Assembly: GCF_026625885.1 (NCBI RefSeq)
Contig: NZ_CP113068.1
Coordinates: 4,960,001-5,024,000, forward strand
Length of the DNA stretch: 64,000 nucleotides
Direction of reading: 5' to 3'
Origin: Roseateles sp. SL47
Lineage (GTDB): Bacteria; Pseudomonadota; Gammaproteobacteria; Burkholderiales; Burkholderiaceae_C
In this document: positions 6,477 through 14,348 of the stretch, piece by piece
Layout of the letters: each line of letters opens with the position of its first letter
How positions within the stretch are numbered: the first letter of the stretch is position 1
Notes under the pieces: generated by a model
Told to the model about the DNA's origin: nothing
Databases searched by the model: none
The model's input: the letters and a program-made list of their open reading frames with translations, nothing else
Program-made: the position numbers and the translations under genes

Positions 6477-6499
6477 CCCACCCGGGCAGGGGGCCAGTG

Positions 6500-6622
6500 A
6501 TGGGCCGCCTCGCCCGCATCGCCATGGTGCCGGTGCTGTTGGTCTTCCTGGCCGTTGGCTTGGTGGTGATCGGCTGCATCTGCGCCTGGGAAATTCTCAA
6601 GACAGTTGGAGAAAAGCCATGA
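6500..6622 (+). CDS. micro membrane protein (40 aa)
   Basis: A 40-codon ORF starts at ATG 6500, which overlaps the TGA ending the interrupted frame, so it was presumably coupled to that gene before the cassette inserted. The product is a single membrane segment ('MVPVLLVFLAVGLVVIGCI') between a short basic N-terminus ('MGRLAR') and a polar tail. Its stop overlaps the next start (ATGA at 6619-6622). It resembles the other tiny membrane proteins of this operon; no function can be given. Confidence 0.55.
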   Translation: MGRLARIAMVPVLLVFLAVGLVVIGCICAWEILKTVGEKP

Positions 6623-6861
6623 ACGCCGTCTCCAACTGCGCAGCCCTCAACCAGGCCAAGGCCCACGGCGCGGAGCTGGACTTCTGGGCCAACCCGGCAC
6701 CCCGGTGCCCGCACTGTGGCAAGACTAGCCACATCTCCGACAACGACTGGTGGCGCCTCTATGAAGAAGGCACCCACGACGTCGCCTGTCCCAGCTGCGA
6801 TCAGGACTTTTCCGTCCGGACCAGCGTTTCCTATTCCTTCAGCACGGATCAACAACCATGA
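6619..6861 (+). CDS. zinc-ribbon phage protein (80 aa)
   Basis: Two CxxC knuckles, 'CPHCGK' and 'CPSCDQ', about 27 residues apart form a classic zinc ribbon in an 80-residue protein. The segment between them is Trp/acid-rich ('DNDWWRLYEEGTHDVAC'). Four-base overlaps at both ends show coupling. Small zinc-ribbon proteins of this kind are common in phage accessory regions, and their targets are usually unknown. Confidence 0.62.
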   Translation: MNAVSNCAALNQAKAHGAELDFWANPAPRCPHCGKTSHISDNDWWRLYEEGTHDVACPSCDQDFSVRTSVSYSFSTDQQP

Positions 6862-7034
6862 CAGCACACACCACCCGCCGTCGGGACATCCGCGCCTGTC
6901 GCCGCGACAAGCGCCGCCCCTGGACGCTCCAATCCAGGGACAGCGTCCAGCAGGAGCAGCAGGACCGCTTGACGGCTGCATTCGACCAACTCGAGCACGA
7001 GCGGGCCCTGCAGACCCAAAGGGGCCTGAAATGA
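6858..7034 (+). CDS. small basic hypothetical protein (58 aa)
   Basis: A 58-codon ORF overlaps its neighbours by four bases at each end (ATGA at 6858-6861 and 7031-7034). The product is Arg/Gln-rich with a basic N-terminus ('TTRRRDIRACRRDKRRP') and a charged C-terminal helix ('VQQEQQDRLTAAFDQLEHE'). The basic head suggests nucleic-acid contact. The coupling pattern is the main support that it is real. Confidence 0.5.
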   Translation: MTAHTTRRRDIRACRRDKRRPWTLQSRDSVQQEQQDRLTAAFDQLEHERALQTQRGLK

Positions 7035-7711
7035 ATGCGCAGGCATCAACCGACCCGCAAGTTGTGGTGAGCACCGCCCCGGCATGCATTTACCTGCTGG
7101 TCAGCGATGACCCTGAGCACCGCGGCAAGCCCTTCCCCAAGAATCCAGACGGCGACGAAGTGACCTGGTGCCCTGAGCCGGTGCTTGAATGCAACGTGGC
7201 CTACCTTCGCGCGGATGTCGCCACCCAAGAAGCGCAAGCCTTGCGAAGGCTCCTCCAGAGTCGAGATTCCGTCATAGTGGACGTTGCGAAGCAGCGCGAC
7301 ACCTGGGCGGCGGCTGCCAGATCGATCAAGTTCCAGGAGCGGGTTGCGCCGTGGATGGAAGCGTGCTTCGGCAGGGAGATTTCCGGAGACACAGAGGAAC
7401 GGAACCACCGTTTTCTGGAGGAGGCGCTCGAGCTGGTGCAAGCATGCGGCTGCACCCAGATCGAGGCCCACCAACTGGTCGACTATGTCTACGGCCGCCC
7501 GTCGGGCGACAAGGCACAGGAAGTCGGGGGAGTGATGGTCACACTCGCCGCGTTGTGCCTGGCCCAGGCGATCGACATGCACTTGGCCGGCGACGTTGAG
7601 CTGGCGAGGATCTGGGGAAAGGTCCATGCCATTCGTGCCAAGCAGGCCGCCAAGCCCAAGCATTCGCCCCTGCCCGACCCGTCGGGGACGGAGGACTCCC
7701 ATGTCCGCTGA
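7031..7711 (+). CDS. MazG-like phage protein (226 aa)
   Basis: ATG 7031 overlaps the previous stop. Residues about 120-215 contain 'FLEEALELVQACG' followed by 'AQEVGGVMVTLAALC' and end in 'KPKHSPLP', a block conserved in many phage proteins. The ExxE plus later ExxG/D arrangement recalls the all-alpha NTP pyrophosphohydrolase (MazG/dUTPase) fold, in which these acids hold Mg2+. The second acidic pair is not complete, so activity is uncertain. The first 110 residues are unlike MazG and include a helix ('RRLLQSRDSVIVDVAKQRD'). A role in nucleotide clean-up would fit a phage context. Assignment is by pattern only. Confidence 0.55.
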   Translation: MNAQASTDPQVVVSTAPACIYLLVSDDPEHRGKPFPKNPDGDEVTWCPEPVLECNVAYLRADVATQEAQALRRLLQSRDSVIVDVAKQRDTWAAAARSIKFQERVAPWMEACFGREISGDTEERNHRFLEEALELVQACGCTQIEAHQLVDYVYGRPSGDKAQEVGGVMVTLAALCLAQAIDMHLAGDVELARIWGKVHAIRAKQAAKPKHSPLPDPSGTEDSHVR

Positions 7712-7895
7712 TCGAGCCCAGGTGCACCAGGTCGCCCGGGTCGGCGACACCATCACCGCCAAGGTGCGGCATCCCCACCCGGCCACGCTCCGCATCACCC
7801 TGACCAATGAACGCTGCCTGGCCTATGCCAACAAGCTGCTGCGGAACCCGGCCAGTGGCTGGACTCTGGAGCGCACAACGGGGAGTCAGTCATGA
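7701..7895 (+). CDS. small hypothetical protein (64 aa)
   Basis: ATG 7701 lies inside the last codons of the MazG-like gene (11-base overlap). The product is 64 residues, strand-rich at first ('VGDTITAKVRHPHPATLRITL') and then helical ('RCLAYANKLLRNPASGW'). It is possibly a small barrel or SH3-like fold. Its stop overlaps the next start by four bases. No family is recognised. Confidence 0.5.
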   Translation: MSADRAQVHQVARVGDTITAKVRHPHPATLRITLTNERCLAYANKLLRNPASGWTLERTTGSQS

Positions 7896-8173
7896 CAGTC
7901 AGGCTCGTCCAATTCAAAGACACCGCTGATGTTGCCCCCTGCCCGAGCTGTGGAAACAAAACCGACTTCTCCATCCACTCGGAGCGGTGCGCTGAGGACT
8001 GCTGCGAAGTCTGGGCCCGCTGCAGCTGTGGCTACCAAATGGAGTCTGGCGACCGCTTGGAGGACGTCTGGGGCGGCTGCGACAACGAAAACGTAATGGC
8101 CGCCATCATCTGCTGGAACGACGCTATCCGCTCGCAACAGCCAGCCGCGCAGGCCGCAGAAAGGACAGCATGA
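7892..8173 (+). CDS. Lar-like zinc-ribbon protein (93 aa)
   Basis: The layout 'APCPSCGNK', then 'CCEVWARCSCG', then a C-terminal 'AAIICWNDAI' matches the pattern of Lar-type restriction-alleviation proteins and their phage relatives: a CPxCG knuckle, a second CxCG knuckle and an A-I-x-x-W-N end. Lar proteins help incoming phage DNA escape type I restriction. The spacing between knuckles is longer than usual and contains extra Cys residues, so the specific function is uncertain. It is coupled to both neighbours by ATGA overlaps. Confidence 0.5.
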   Translation: MTVRLVQFKDTADVAPCPSCGNKTDFSIHSERCAEDCCEVWARCSCGYQMESGDRLEDVWGGCDNENVMAAIICWNDAIRSQQPAAQAAERTA

Positions 8174-8658
8174 GTGCAATCATCTCTCCCTGTGGTCTGT
8201 TCCGGTTCGAGCTGGAGCGCGAGGTTCAAGAGCATGGAATCGTGGCGGCGCTGTTCGGCGTCAACCCATCAACGGCCGACGCGACCACAAACGATCACAC
8301 CATCCGCAAGGATCTCGGCTTCGCCCGGGTGCACGGCTGGAGCCGGATCATCAAGGGCAACGTCTTCCCTTTTCGTGCCACCGACGTGAACGAGCTCCGC
8401 CGCGTCGCAGACCACCGCCTGGAGGAGAACGCGGAACACCTCCGCGCCATCGCGGCGAAGGCGGACATCCTGGTCCCATGCTGGGGCCGCCGCACCAAGT
8501 TGCCCAAAGAGCTGCGCCCGCAGCTCGCGGTGACGCTGGAGCTCCTGCGCGCCACCGGCAAGCCCATCTTCACCTTTGGCTTCACCGCGTGCGGTGAGCC
8601 CGTCCACCCCCTCATGCTGGGCTACGACACGCCCCTCACCGCCTGGAGTTTGTCTTGA
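8170..8658 (+). CDS. DUF1643 family protein (162 aa)
   Basis: The 162-residue protein matches the DUF1643 pattern: 'FGVNPSTADATTNDHTIRKD' near residue 30, 'GNVFPFRATDVNELR' near 65, and 'ILVPCWGRR' near 100. DUF1643 proteins are found widely in phages and bacteria; their biochemical activity is not established. Full-length for the family, and coupled to the gene before it (ATGA). Confidence 0.75.
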   Translation: MSAIISPCGLFRFELEREVQEHGIVAALFGVNPSTADATTNDHTIRKDLGFARVHGWSRIIKGNVFPFRATDVNELRRVADHRLEENAEHLRAIAAKADILVPCWGRRTKLPKELRPQLAVTLELLRATGKPIFTFGFTACGEPVHPLMLGYDTPLTAWSLS

Positions 8659-9926
8659 GCATCTACACCCTCAACACGGATTCGATCCTGGAAGCAGCCG
8701 TGCGGGCCGGCGCTACGCACAACAACGGCGCTGAAGGCCAGTTCCTCATCTGCGCCACCGAGAAGCAGCTGCGCCGCTTCGCCAGCACGCTGACCAGCCT
8801 GGAAGACCTGCGCACCGCGCTGCTCAACCCGCCGCCGGTGGCGCGCGACGAGAACGGCTACTGGACCAATCCGGCCCTGCCCGACGTGGACGAGTCGGTG
8901 AACCTGCGGCTGCTCTGCGAGGCGTTCGGTCTGGACTTCGCCGTGGAATGGGCCGAAAGCCAGGTTAGCGAGGAACGATGGGAGGCCTGGTCCAACGGAG
9001 CGGAGCATCTTGCCGATTGGAACCCCGAGCCGCCGGCTGGGGATGGGTGGGTGCTGCTGAGCATTCATGACACCGAGGACGGCCCGGTTGCACTCTATGT
9101 GCGGCAAATGCCTCGTGAGCCCGAATCAATTGGCAGGACCAAGTCCATGACGGCTGAAGAGATGCGCCCGCACTTTGAATGGTGGTACACGACGCGAGGC
9201 GTTTACGCACCTATTGGCTCAAGGGAGTGTGCGGCTGCCTGGGGCGCTTGGCTGGCGAGCGGCCACTACACCGCGCCGGGTGGTTGGAAGGTGTCGCCAA
9301 TGCCTTGGGGGCTGCGAGAAGCCGCCTCGCCCGCACAGCCGGTGGTGGCGGTGACGGATTCCGAAATCGATGCTTTGATCGGTGAGCCCGACACCCACTG
9401 CCTGGACGAAGACCACCAGCCGCCACGCGACGTGTGGAGTTACAGCAAGGGCGCGGTGCGCCAAGCAGTCTGCGCAGCCCGGGCAGCTACTGCAAAGTCC
9501 GATGCCCTTCATGAGCGTCTGTCAGAGCGCGAGGCGCTACTTTCGAGCCTGGAAGAGCTAACGCGAAAGCATCAATACCACCTTGAGCGATCCGCCCAGC
9601 GTTCACAGCGCCTGTGGCAATGGGCCCATGAGGAGCTAACCGAGCCGCTGAAGACACGCTATTTCAATATCGTCGCCAATGGAACCGCAGACGTAATGGA
9701 ATCGCCGACCTATGCCCAGCAGTACAACCTCCTCCGTCACCGGCTGGACGAATGCGCAGACGTACTGTCTTGGCTGTATGCATCGCTTCCGATGAATGCG
9801 CAGGACACCCAAAGGGTCGGCCGGATCCTAGGTAGGGCCCGGGCCGCCCAATCGATCTTCCCGGCTACATTCACGCCCCCGCCAACTTCCCCTGCACCTG
9901 ATGCTCCGGAGCGAAACCATGGCTGA
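8655..9926 (+). CDS. large phage-type hypothetical protein (423 aa), TTG start
   Basis: Translation probably begins at TTG 8655, which overlaps the preceding TGA, since no ATG is near and the protein reads well from there. Residues 1-90 are a helical region. Residues about 110-200 are Trp/aromatic-rich and end in 'AAAWGAWLASGHY', which resembles short repeats in phage proteins of unknown role. Residues about 265-330 form a long charged coiled coil ('HERLSEREALLSSLEELTRK'). The C-terminus is Pro-rich. I cannot name a function. It overlaps the next gene by eight bases. Confidence 0.6.
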   Translation: MSIYTLNTDSILEAAVRAGATHNNGAEGQFLICATEKQLRRFASTLTSLEDLRTALLNPPPVARDENGYWTNPALPDVDESVNLRLLCEAFGLDFAVEWAESQVSEERWEAWSNGAEHLADWNPEPPAGDGWVLLSIHDTEDGPVALYVRQMPREPESIGRTKSMTAEEMRPHFEWWYTTRGVYAPIGSRECAAAWGAWLASGHYTAPGGWKVSPMPWGLREAASPAQPVVAVTDSEIDALIGEPDTHCLDEDHQPPRDVWSYSKGAVRQAVCAARAATAKSDALHERLSEREALLSSLEELTRKHQYHLERSAQRSQRLWQWAHEELTEPLKTRYFNIVANGTADVMESPTYAQQYNLLRHRLDECADVLSWLYASLPMNAQDTQRVGRILGRARAAQSIFPATFTPPPTSPAPDAPERNHG

Positions 9927-10179
9927 GCGCAGCCGCCCAATCCCCCCCGACCTCACACGCGAGGAGGTCGACGAAATTTGCCACCCGCTTGTCCAGAATG
10001 CTGCCAAGGTGCGGTTCCTCCGGGGCATGGGTATCAAGGTTGAGCAGCGCCCGGACGGCAGTCCACTGGTCAGCCGGGAGCACTATGTTCAGGTCAGACA
10101 GCGTGCAGCCAGCGCCGGCAGCCAACTGATGGACGATGCCGCGGTAACCAGCGACGGGCCTGCCTGGGGCGTCCATTGA
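9919..10179 (+). CDS. DUF4224-like protein preceding the integrase
   Basis: ATG 9919 is preferred over the upstream ATG at 9901 because of its coupled position. The 86-residue protein carries 'LTREEVDEI', then 'QNAAKVRFLRGMGIKVEQRPDGSPLVSREH', which is the pattern of DUF4224. DUF4224 genes typically sit directly upstream of phage tyrosine integrases, and an excisionase-like role has been suggested by context. The stop overlaps the integrase ATG (TGATG), so the two are made together. Confidence 0.65.
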   Translation: MAERSRPIPPDLTREEVDEICHPLVQNAAKVRFLRGMGIKVEQRPDGSPLVSREHYVQVRQRAASAGSQLMDDAAVTSDGPAWGVH

Positions 10180-11243
10180 TGGCGCGCGCTCGCGACAAGC
10201 ACTCCCAGATCACCCTGGGGCTGCTGCCCAGGATGGAGGCACGGCCGCGTAAGAACGGCTTCACCTTTCGATACCACCCTGTGGGCGGCAAGCCGATCAA
10301 CCTGGGTCATGATCGAATCAAGGCGCTCAGACGGGTGCTGGATCTCACTGGCCAACTCGATGAGACCGGCACCCTGAAATGGGTCTGGGAGCGCTTCACG
10401 GACGATGATCGCCCCTCTCCACGATGGAAGAAACTCAGCGAGGGCACCAGGAAGGACTACGCCTTGGCCTGGAAGGAGATCTCCAAGACGTTCGGCAAGA
10501 TGCTGATCAGCCAGATCGACGCCCCAATGGTTGCCCGTTATGTGCACATCGAACGGGCGTCCTCTCCCCGGCGGGCCGACATCGAGAAGACTGTGCTTTC
10601 CAACCTCTTCAAATACGGCATCACCCTGGGCGTCTGTAAGCTCAACGCGACGATTGGGGTTGAGCCGCACGGGTCTGAGCCTCGGACGGCACGTCCCTTG
10701 GACCAGGTACTCAAGAGGTTCCTTGCATGGCTGGATGAGCAGACGCCACAGCGTCGCATCATCGGTATGGCGGCGGAGTTCTCCAGCTTGGCCGGCAACC
10801 GTCAGGTGGAATTTCGCCCTCTCACCTGGCCCCAGATCGACCGGGCCAAAGGAGAGATTCGAACGTTTCGAGCAAAGCAACGCGGCAAGCGCCGGGAGCA
10901 GATTGTTGAAGTCATCAGCATTACCACTGCCATGGGGAGGCTGCTAGATCGCCTCGAAGCTGTCCGCGTCGATCGCGAGTGCCTGTATGTCTTCCCGACC
11001 CGGGACCGCAACCAATACACGGCCAGAGGATTCCAGACGCTCTGGAACCGGTCAGTGCACGCCGCCATGGAAGCCGGTGCACTGAAGCCCGAAGACCGGT
11101 TCACCTTCCATGACCTTCGGGCGTACTACGTCACTGTCCACAAACAGCAGACAGGGGACTTGCCCGACATTCACAAGAACAAAGCGACCACCGCTCGCGT
11201 CTACGACCGCAACACCGAGGTGCCTCGCTCCTCCCTGAAGTAA
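10179..11243 (+). CDS. tyrosine recombinase (phage-type integrase)
   Basis: ATG 10179 overlaps the preceding stop; a TTG one codon earlier is less likely. The 354-residue protein has an N-terminal arm-binding part, a SAM-like core-binding part at about 80-160, and a catalytic domain at about 170-345. Visible catalytic residues are R208 ('AGNRQ'), a Lys in 'FRAKQRGKR', H311 and R314 ('FHDLRAYY'), H332 in the usual H/W position, and nucleophile Y342 ('ARVYDR'). The gene points at tRNA-His only about 200 bases away, the usual layout for site-specific insertion at a tRNA. It is the last gene of the operon and is followed by a terminator. Confidence 0.9.
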   Translation: MARARDKHSQITLGLLPRMEARPRKNGFTFRYHPVGGKPINLGHDRIKALRRVLDLTGQLDETGTLKWVWERFTDDDRPSPRWKKLSEGTRKDYALAWKEISKTFGKMLISQIDAPMVARYVHIERASSPRRADIEKTVLSNLFKYGITLGVCKLNATIGVEPHGSEPRTARPLDQVLKRFLAWLDEQTPQRRIIGMAAEFSSLAGNRQVEFRPLTWPQIDRAKGEIRTFRAKQRGKRREQIVEVISITTAMGRLLDRLEAVRVDRECLYVFPTRDRNQYTARGFQTLWNRSVHAAMEAGALKPEDRFTFHDLRAYYVTVHKQQTGDLPDIHKNKATTARVYDRNTEVPRSSLK

Positions 11244-11284
11244 GACGCGCAACGGTGTCCGATAGCATCCGCACCGCCCGCCAT

Positions 11285-11310
11285 GGCCCCTTCCCAGGGG
11301 CTATTTTTTT
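11285..11310 (+). terminator. intrinsic terminator after the integrase
   Basis: A GCCCC / GGGGC stem (11286-11290 and 11297-11301) with a six-base loop is followed by TATTTTTTT. It lies 42 bases past the integrase stop and closes the element operon. Confidence 0.75.
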
Positions 11311-11336
11311 GGTTGAACCCCGACCCGGCGATCCTT

Positions 11337-11359
11337 CATATTCCCATTTCGGGAATATG
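11337..11359. repeat. short inverted repeat between integrase and tRNA-His
   Basis: CATATTCCC and GGGAATATG arms flank a five-base loop. With no T-run it is more likely a protein-binding site, such as for integrase or a regulator near the attachment site, than a terminator. Confidence 0.5.
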
Positions 11360-11392
11360 AGGCCAATTTCCGCCTACTTTTGAGGCACAAAC

Positions 11393-11429
11393 GAAAACGC
11401 CGACAAGCAACTAAGTACTTGTCGGCGTT
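11393..11429 (-). terminator. terminator downstream of tRNA-His
   Basis: Read on the minus strand, a 12-bp stem AACGCCGACAAG / CTTGTCGGCGTT with a 10-base loop is followed by TTCGTTTG. It lies 13 bases beyond the tRNA 3' end. Confidence 0.7.
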
Positions 11430-11441
11430 CGCTTTATCCGG

Positions 11442-11518
11442 TGGGGTGGCTGATGGGACTCGAACCCACGACGACCAGAATCACAATCTGGGACTCTACC
11501 AACTGAGCTACAGCCACC
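11442..11518 (-). tRNA. tRNA-His (GTG)
   Basis: A full cloverleaf can be folded: acceptor GTGGCTG/CAGCCAC, anticodon stem CCAGA/TCTGG, loop TTGTGAT with anticodon GTG, and T-loop GTTCGAGTC. An extra G at position -1 pairs with C73, the hallmark of tRNA-His, and CCA is encoded. A CATAAT box about 20 bases upstream on the minus strand could be its -10. The phage integrase reads toward its 3' end, so this tRNA is the probable insertion target of the element to the left. Confidence 0.95.
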
Positions 11519-11631
11519 GGCGAAGAAAAAGATTATGGCTCAGATTTCTCTCTGTAGGAAGCTTCTTTCGAAGATTTTCAAAAAAATTTTTGAGCCATTC
11601 CGAACTTGCTGGGTATCGACCGCGCAGCCGC

Positions 11632-13563
11632 TCACTGAGCCGCTGAGGCAGCAGCTTCCGAAGCCGCCAATGACTTCTGCACGGCAGGCTTGATCGACGC
11701 CTTGTATTCCGTCTTCAGCGCGTTATAGAACGACATCATTTCAGCCGCAGCCCAGGTCTGCGCGTACTGGTCCGCTGCGCGCTTGGCATCGATCAGCGCG
11801 GGGTCGCGCGGCAGCACCTTGTTGATACGCACCACCAGGTATTGGCCGTCGCCAGCATCCACCCCCACAAACGCGGGCAGCTTGGCAGCATCGGCACGCA
11901 GCACCTGCTCCAGCACCTTGCCTTGCAGGCCGGACGGCTTGGCACGCGACACGACCACGGCCTCACCCAGGCCCTTCGCATCACCACCCTTTTGCAGCTC
12001 AGCCAGACGCTCCTGGCCAGCCTTCATGGCGGCTTCCTTGGCATGCTGCTGCACCCAGGCCGCAGCCACCGCAGGCTTCACATCGGCCAGCGCCGGGGTG
12101 CGGCTCGGATGGTGAGCCACCACGCGGGCCGACACCAGCTGGCTCGACCCCGTTTCCACTGCAGCCGTGTTGCGCTTGTTGTTGAGCGTGTCGCTGCTGA
12201 ACACTGCATCCAGCAGCTTGCTCGACGCCAGCACGCCAGTCGCATCCGTGGCCGGCTTGCGCTGCACTATGGCCTTCTGGATGGTCAGCTTGAACTTGTC
12301 GGCGGCCGGCTTGAGGCTGTCGCTCTGCTCGTACACGGTATTGCCGAAGTCGTCGGCAATCTCGGTATAACGCTTTTGCGCCAGCTCCTTGCGCAGCACC
12401 GCTTCAATTTCGGGGCGCACTTCTTCCAGCGGACGCAGCTTGCCACCGCGAATACCGGTGAGCTTGATGATGTGGAAGCCAAAGTCCGACTCCACCACAT
12501 CGCTGATGTCGCCTTCCTTCATGGCGAATGCGGCGTCCTGGAACGGCTTGACCATGGCACCTTCACCAAAGAAGTCCAGATCACCACCGCGCACCGCAGA
12601 GCCTGCATCGTCCGAATTCTTCTTGGCCAGCTCCGCGAAACCCGCCGGGTTCTTGCGCGCCTCGGCCACCAGCGATTCCGCCTTGGCCTTCGCCTTGGCC
12701 TTGTCAGCCGCCGACATGTCCGGGGTCACCTTCACCAAAATATGGCTGGCGCGACGTTCTTCCGGTGCCTTGAAGTTCTTTTCGTTCTGCTTGTAATAGC
12801 CCTCAACATCCGCCGGATTGAGCGTGACGCTGCCGGTCAGCGAACCTTGGTCCAGCACGACATATTCGATGTCGGCGGTTTCCGGCTGCAGGAACTTGCT
12901 GGAGACCTTGGAGTCCTTGTAGAAGGCTTCCAGATCAGCATCGGTGGGCTTCAGCGCGGCTGCAAATTCGCGAATGTCAAAACGCTGAACCTGCACCTCA
13001 CGCTGCTGCAGCAGCGCGTCAAAAGCCAAGCCCGCGCTGGATTGCGTCGGCAAGGCGCTATTGGCAATCGGGCCCAGCACCTGGTTGGACAGGGCGCCTT
13101 GGCGCACACGCACCAGCAAGCCGTCGGTCGTCAAACCAATGGACGCCAGCATTTCCTTGCGGAACTTGCCCTGCTCGTCATAAAGAAATGCGAATTGAGG
13201 GTCGTTGCTGATGATGTCCAGCAGTTGCTGGTCGCTCAGGCTGCGATGCTCTTTCTCGATGGCCACGGCAATGACTCGGTCGCGCAGCACCGTCTCCAGC
13301 ACCTGCTTGCGCATTTCCGGGGTGTCAAACAGCTTCGGGTCGACATTGGGCGCCTGCTGGCGCATGCGCTCCTGCTGGTCTCGCACCGCCGCATCCCATT
13401 CGGTCTGCGTGATCTTGCGATCGCCCACAGCAGCAACAGCGGAATTGCTGCCGTCCATGAAGCGGCTATAGCCCTCGACCCCCACCAGCACGAAAGACGG
13501 CAGGATCACCAACAGCAACAGGAACTGCAACAGTCGCGTGTGCTTGCGAACGAAATCAAACAT
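11632..13563 (-). CDS. ppiD: periplasmic folding chaperone PpiD (SurA/parvulin family)
   Basis: ATG 13563 is chosen because the protein then begins 'MFDFVRKHTRLLQF' and runs straight into the membrane anchor 'LLLLVILPSFVLVGVEG'. An upstream in-frame start adds 12 unrelated residues. The 643-residue protein has a cytoplasmic stub, one membrane segment, a SurA-N-like helical region (about 35-240), a parvulin-type domain near 255-360 ('RASHILVKV', 'GGDLDFFGEGAMVKPF', 'FGFHIIKL'), and a long C-terminal helical part. PpiD sits at the Sec translocon exit and helps fold outer-membrane and periplasmic proteins. The order hupB, tRNA-Val, ppiD is typical for Burkholderiales. Confidence 0.92.
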   Translation of the reverse strand: MFDFVRKHTRLLQFLLLLVILPSFVLVGVEGYSRFMDGSNSAVAAVGDRKITQTEWDAAVRDQQERMRQQAPNVDPKLFDTPEMRKQVLETVLRDRVIAVAIEKEHRSLSDQQLLDIISNDPQFAFLYDEQGKFRKEMLASIGLTTDGLLVRVRQGALSNQVLGPIANSALPTQSSAGLAFDALLQQREVQVQRFDIREFAAALKPTDADLEAFYKDSKVSSKFLQPETADIEYVVLDQGSLTGSVTLNPADVEGYYKQNEKNFKAPEERRASHILVKVTPDMSAADKAKAKAKAESLVAEARKNPAGFAELAKKNSDDAGSAVRGGDLDFFGEGAMVKPFQDAAFAMKEGDISDVVESDFGFHIIKLTGIRGGKLRPLEEVRPEIEAVLRKELAQKRYTEIADDFGNTVYEQSDSLKPAADKFKLTIQKAIVQRKPATDATGVLASSKLLDAVFSSDTLNNKRNTAAVETGSSQLVSARVVAHHPSRTPALADVKPAVAAAWVQQHAKEAAMKAGQERLAELQKGGDAKGLGEAVVVSRAKPSGLQGKVLEQVLRADAAKLPAFVGVDAGDGQYLVVRINKVLPRDPALIDAKRAADQYAQTWAAAEMMSFYNALKTEYKASIKPAVQKSLAASEAAASAAQ

Positions 13564-13647
13564 CAACAACCTCAGATGAGCCTTGCGCACATACGACAAA
13601 GGCGAACCTCGGTTCGCCTTTGCGCTGCGGCATTTTAGCCTCGGGAT

Positions 13648-13723
13648 TGGTGGGCGCTGACGGTCTCGAACCGCCGACCTACTCCGTGTAAAGGAGCCGC
13701 TCTACCAACTGAGCTAAGCGCCC
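13648..13723 (-). tRNA. tRNA-Val (TAC)
   Basis: The cloverleaf is complete: acceptor GGGCGCT/AGCGCCC, anticodon loop TTTACAC with anticodon TAC, T-loop GTTCGAGAC, and encoded CCA. It lies between hupB and ppiD, 84 bases upstream of the latter, and may be cotranscribed with hupB. Confidence 0.95.
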
Positions 13724-13834
13724 GAGGATTCTGTCCCCACCCTGCTTTCACAGGAGCCGGGGGGCGAAGCCTACCAGAAACTGGAGGCCTCAAAAACAAA
13801 CGGCTCGCCCAAATCGTGGCAAACCGTCAATGGA

Positions 13835-14107
13835 TCAGTTCACCGCGTCCTTCAAGGCCTTGCCAGGACGGAACTTCGGAACCTTGGCCGACTTGATCTT
13901 GATCGTGTCACCGGTGCGCGGATTGCGACCGCTGCGGGCCGCACGCTTGCTGACACTGAAGGTGCCAAAGCCCACCAGCGACACCGTGCCGTTTTTCTTC
14001 AGCGTGGTTTTCACACCGCCAATCAAGGCTTCCAGCGCACGCCCAGCAGCGGCCTTGGAAATATCCGCCTGCTTGGCAATGTGCTCGATCAATTCGGACT
14101 TGTTCAC
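13835..14107 (-). CDS. hupB: DNA-binding protein HU
   Basis: This 90-residue protein is a standard HU: '[11 protein letters not shown]', then 'GFGTFSV', then the DNA-binding arm '[17 protein letters not shown]' with the intercalating Pro in 'RNPRTG', and the C-terminal '[15 protein letters not shown]'. HU bends and compacts DNA as a homo- or heterodimer. It is full length. The ATG has a GGGG-type ribosome site. The upstream 240 bases (14108-14348) hold no gene and must contain its promoter; a run of CATGCA/CCATGC-like hexamers near 14312-14340 is the only unusual sequence there. Confidence 0.95.
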   Translation of the reverse strand: MNKSELIEHIAKQADISKAAAGRALEALIGGVKTTLKKNGTVSLVGFGTFSVSKRAARSGRNPRTGDTIKIKSAKVPKFRPGKALKDAVN

Positions 14108-14348
14108 GAAGGTACCCCCTCTATGGTTTCAACGCGAGGGACGCCACCTTGGCGGCCGCCGCACGACCCGATCCGGTTGCGCCACACAGGATGCAGAGGG
14201 GAAAAACTCTCCATGCCCCGTTGATGGCGCGGGAAGCGGATTCTAGACGGATTCATCTGCGCACCCGATCAGGGAAAAGTCCCGATATAAAGGGAGGCAG
14301 GGCCGGTCGCCCATGCACATGCACATGCCCATGCGCAGGCCCGATGGA

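Noticed and set aside
4536..6500. 654-residue plus-strand ORF
   Set aside because: It joins out-of-frame shadows of two zinc/unknown genes, the start of a small membrane protein and the antisense of three real minus-strand genes; only the 5229-5324 part and the stop at 6500 are meaningful.
1..11430. Duplicate of the tRNA-His 3' end marking the left attachment site
   Set aside because: No matching stretch was found by eye in this interval.
11842..13638. 598-residue ORF opposite ppiD
   Set aside because: His/Arg/Leu-rich composition typical of the antisense of a GC-rich gene; ppiD is certain.
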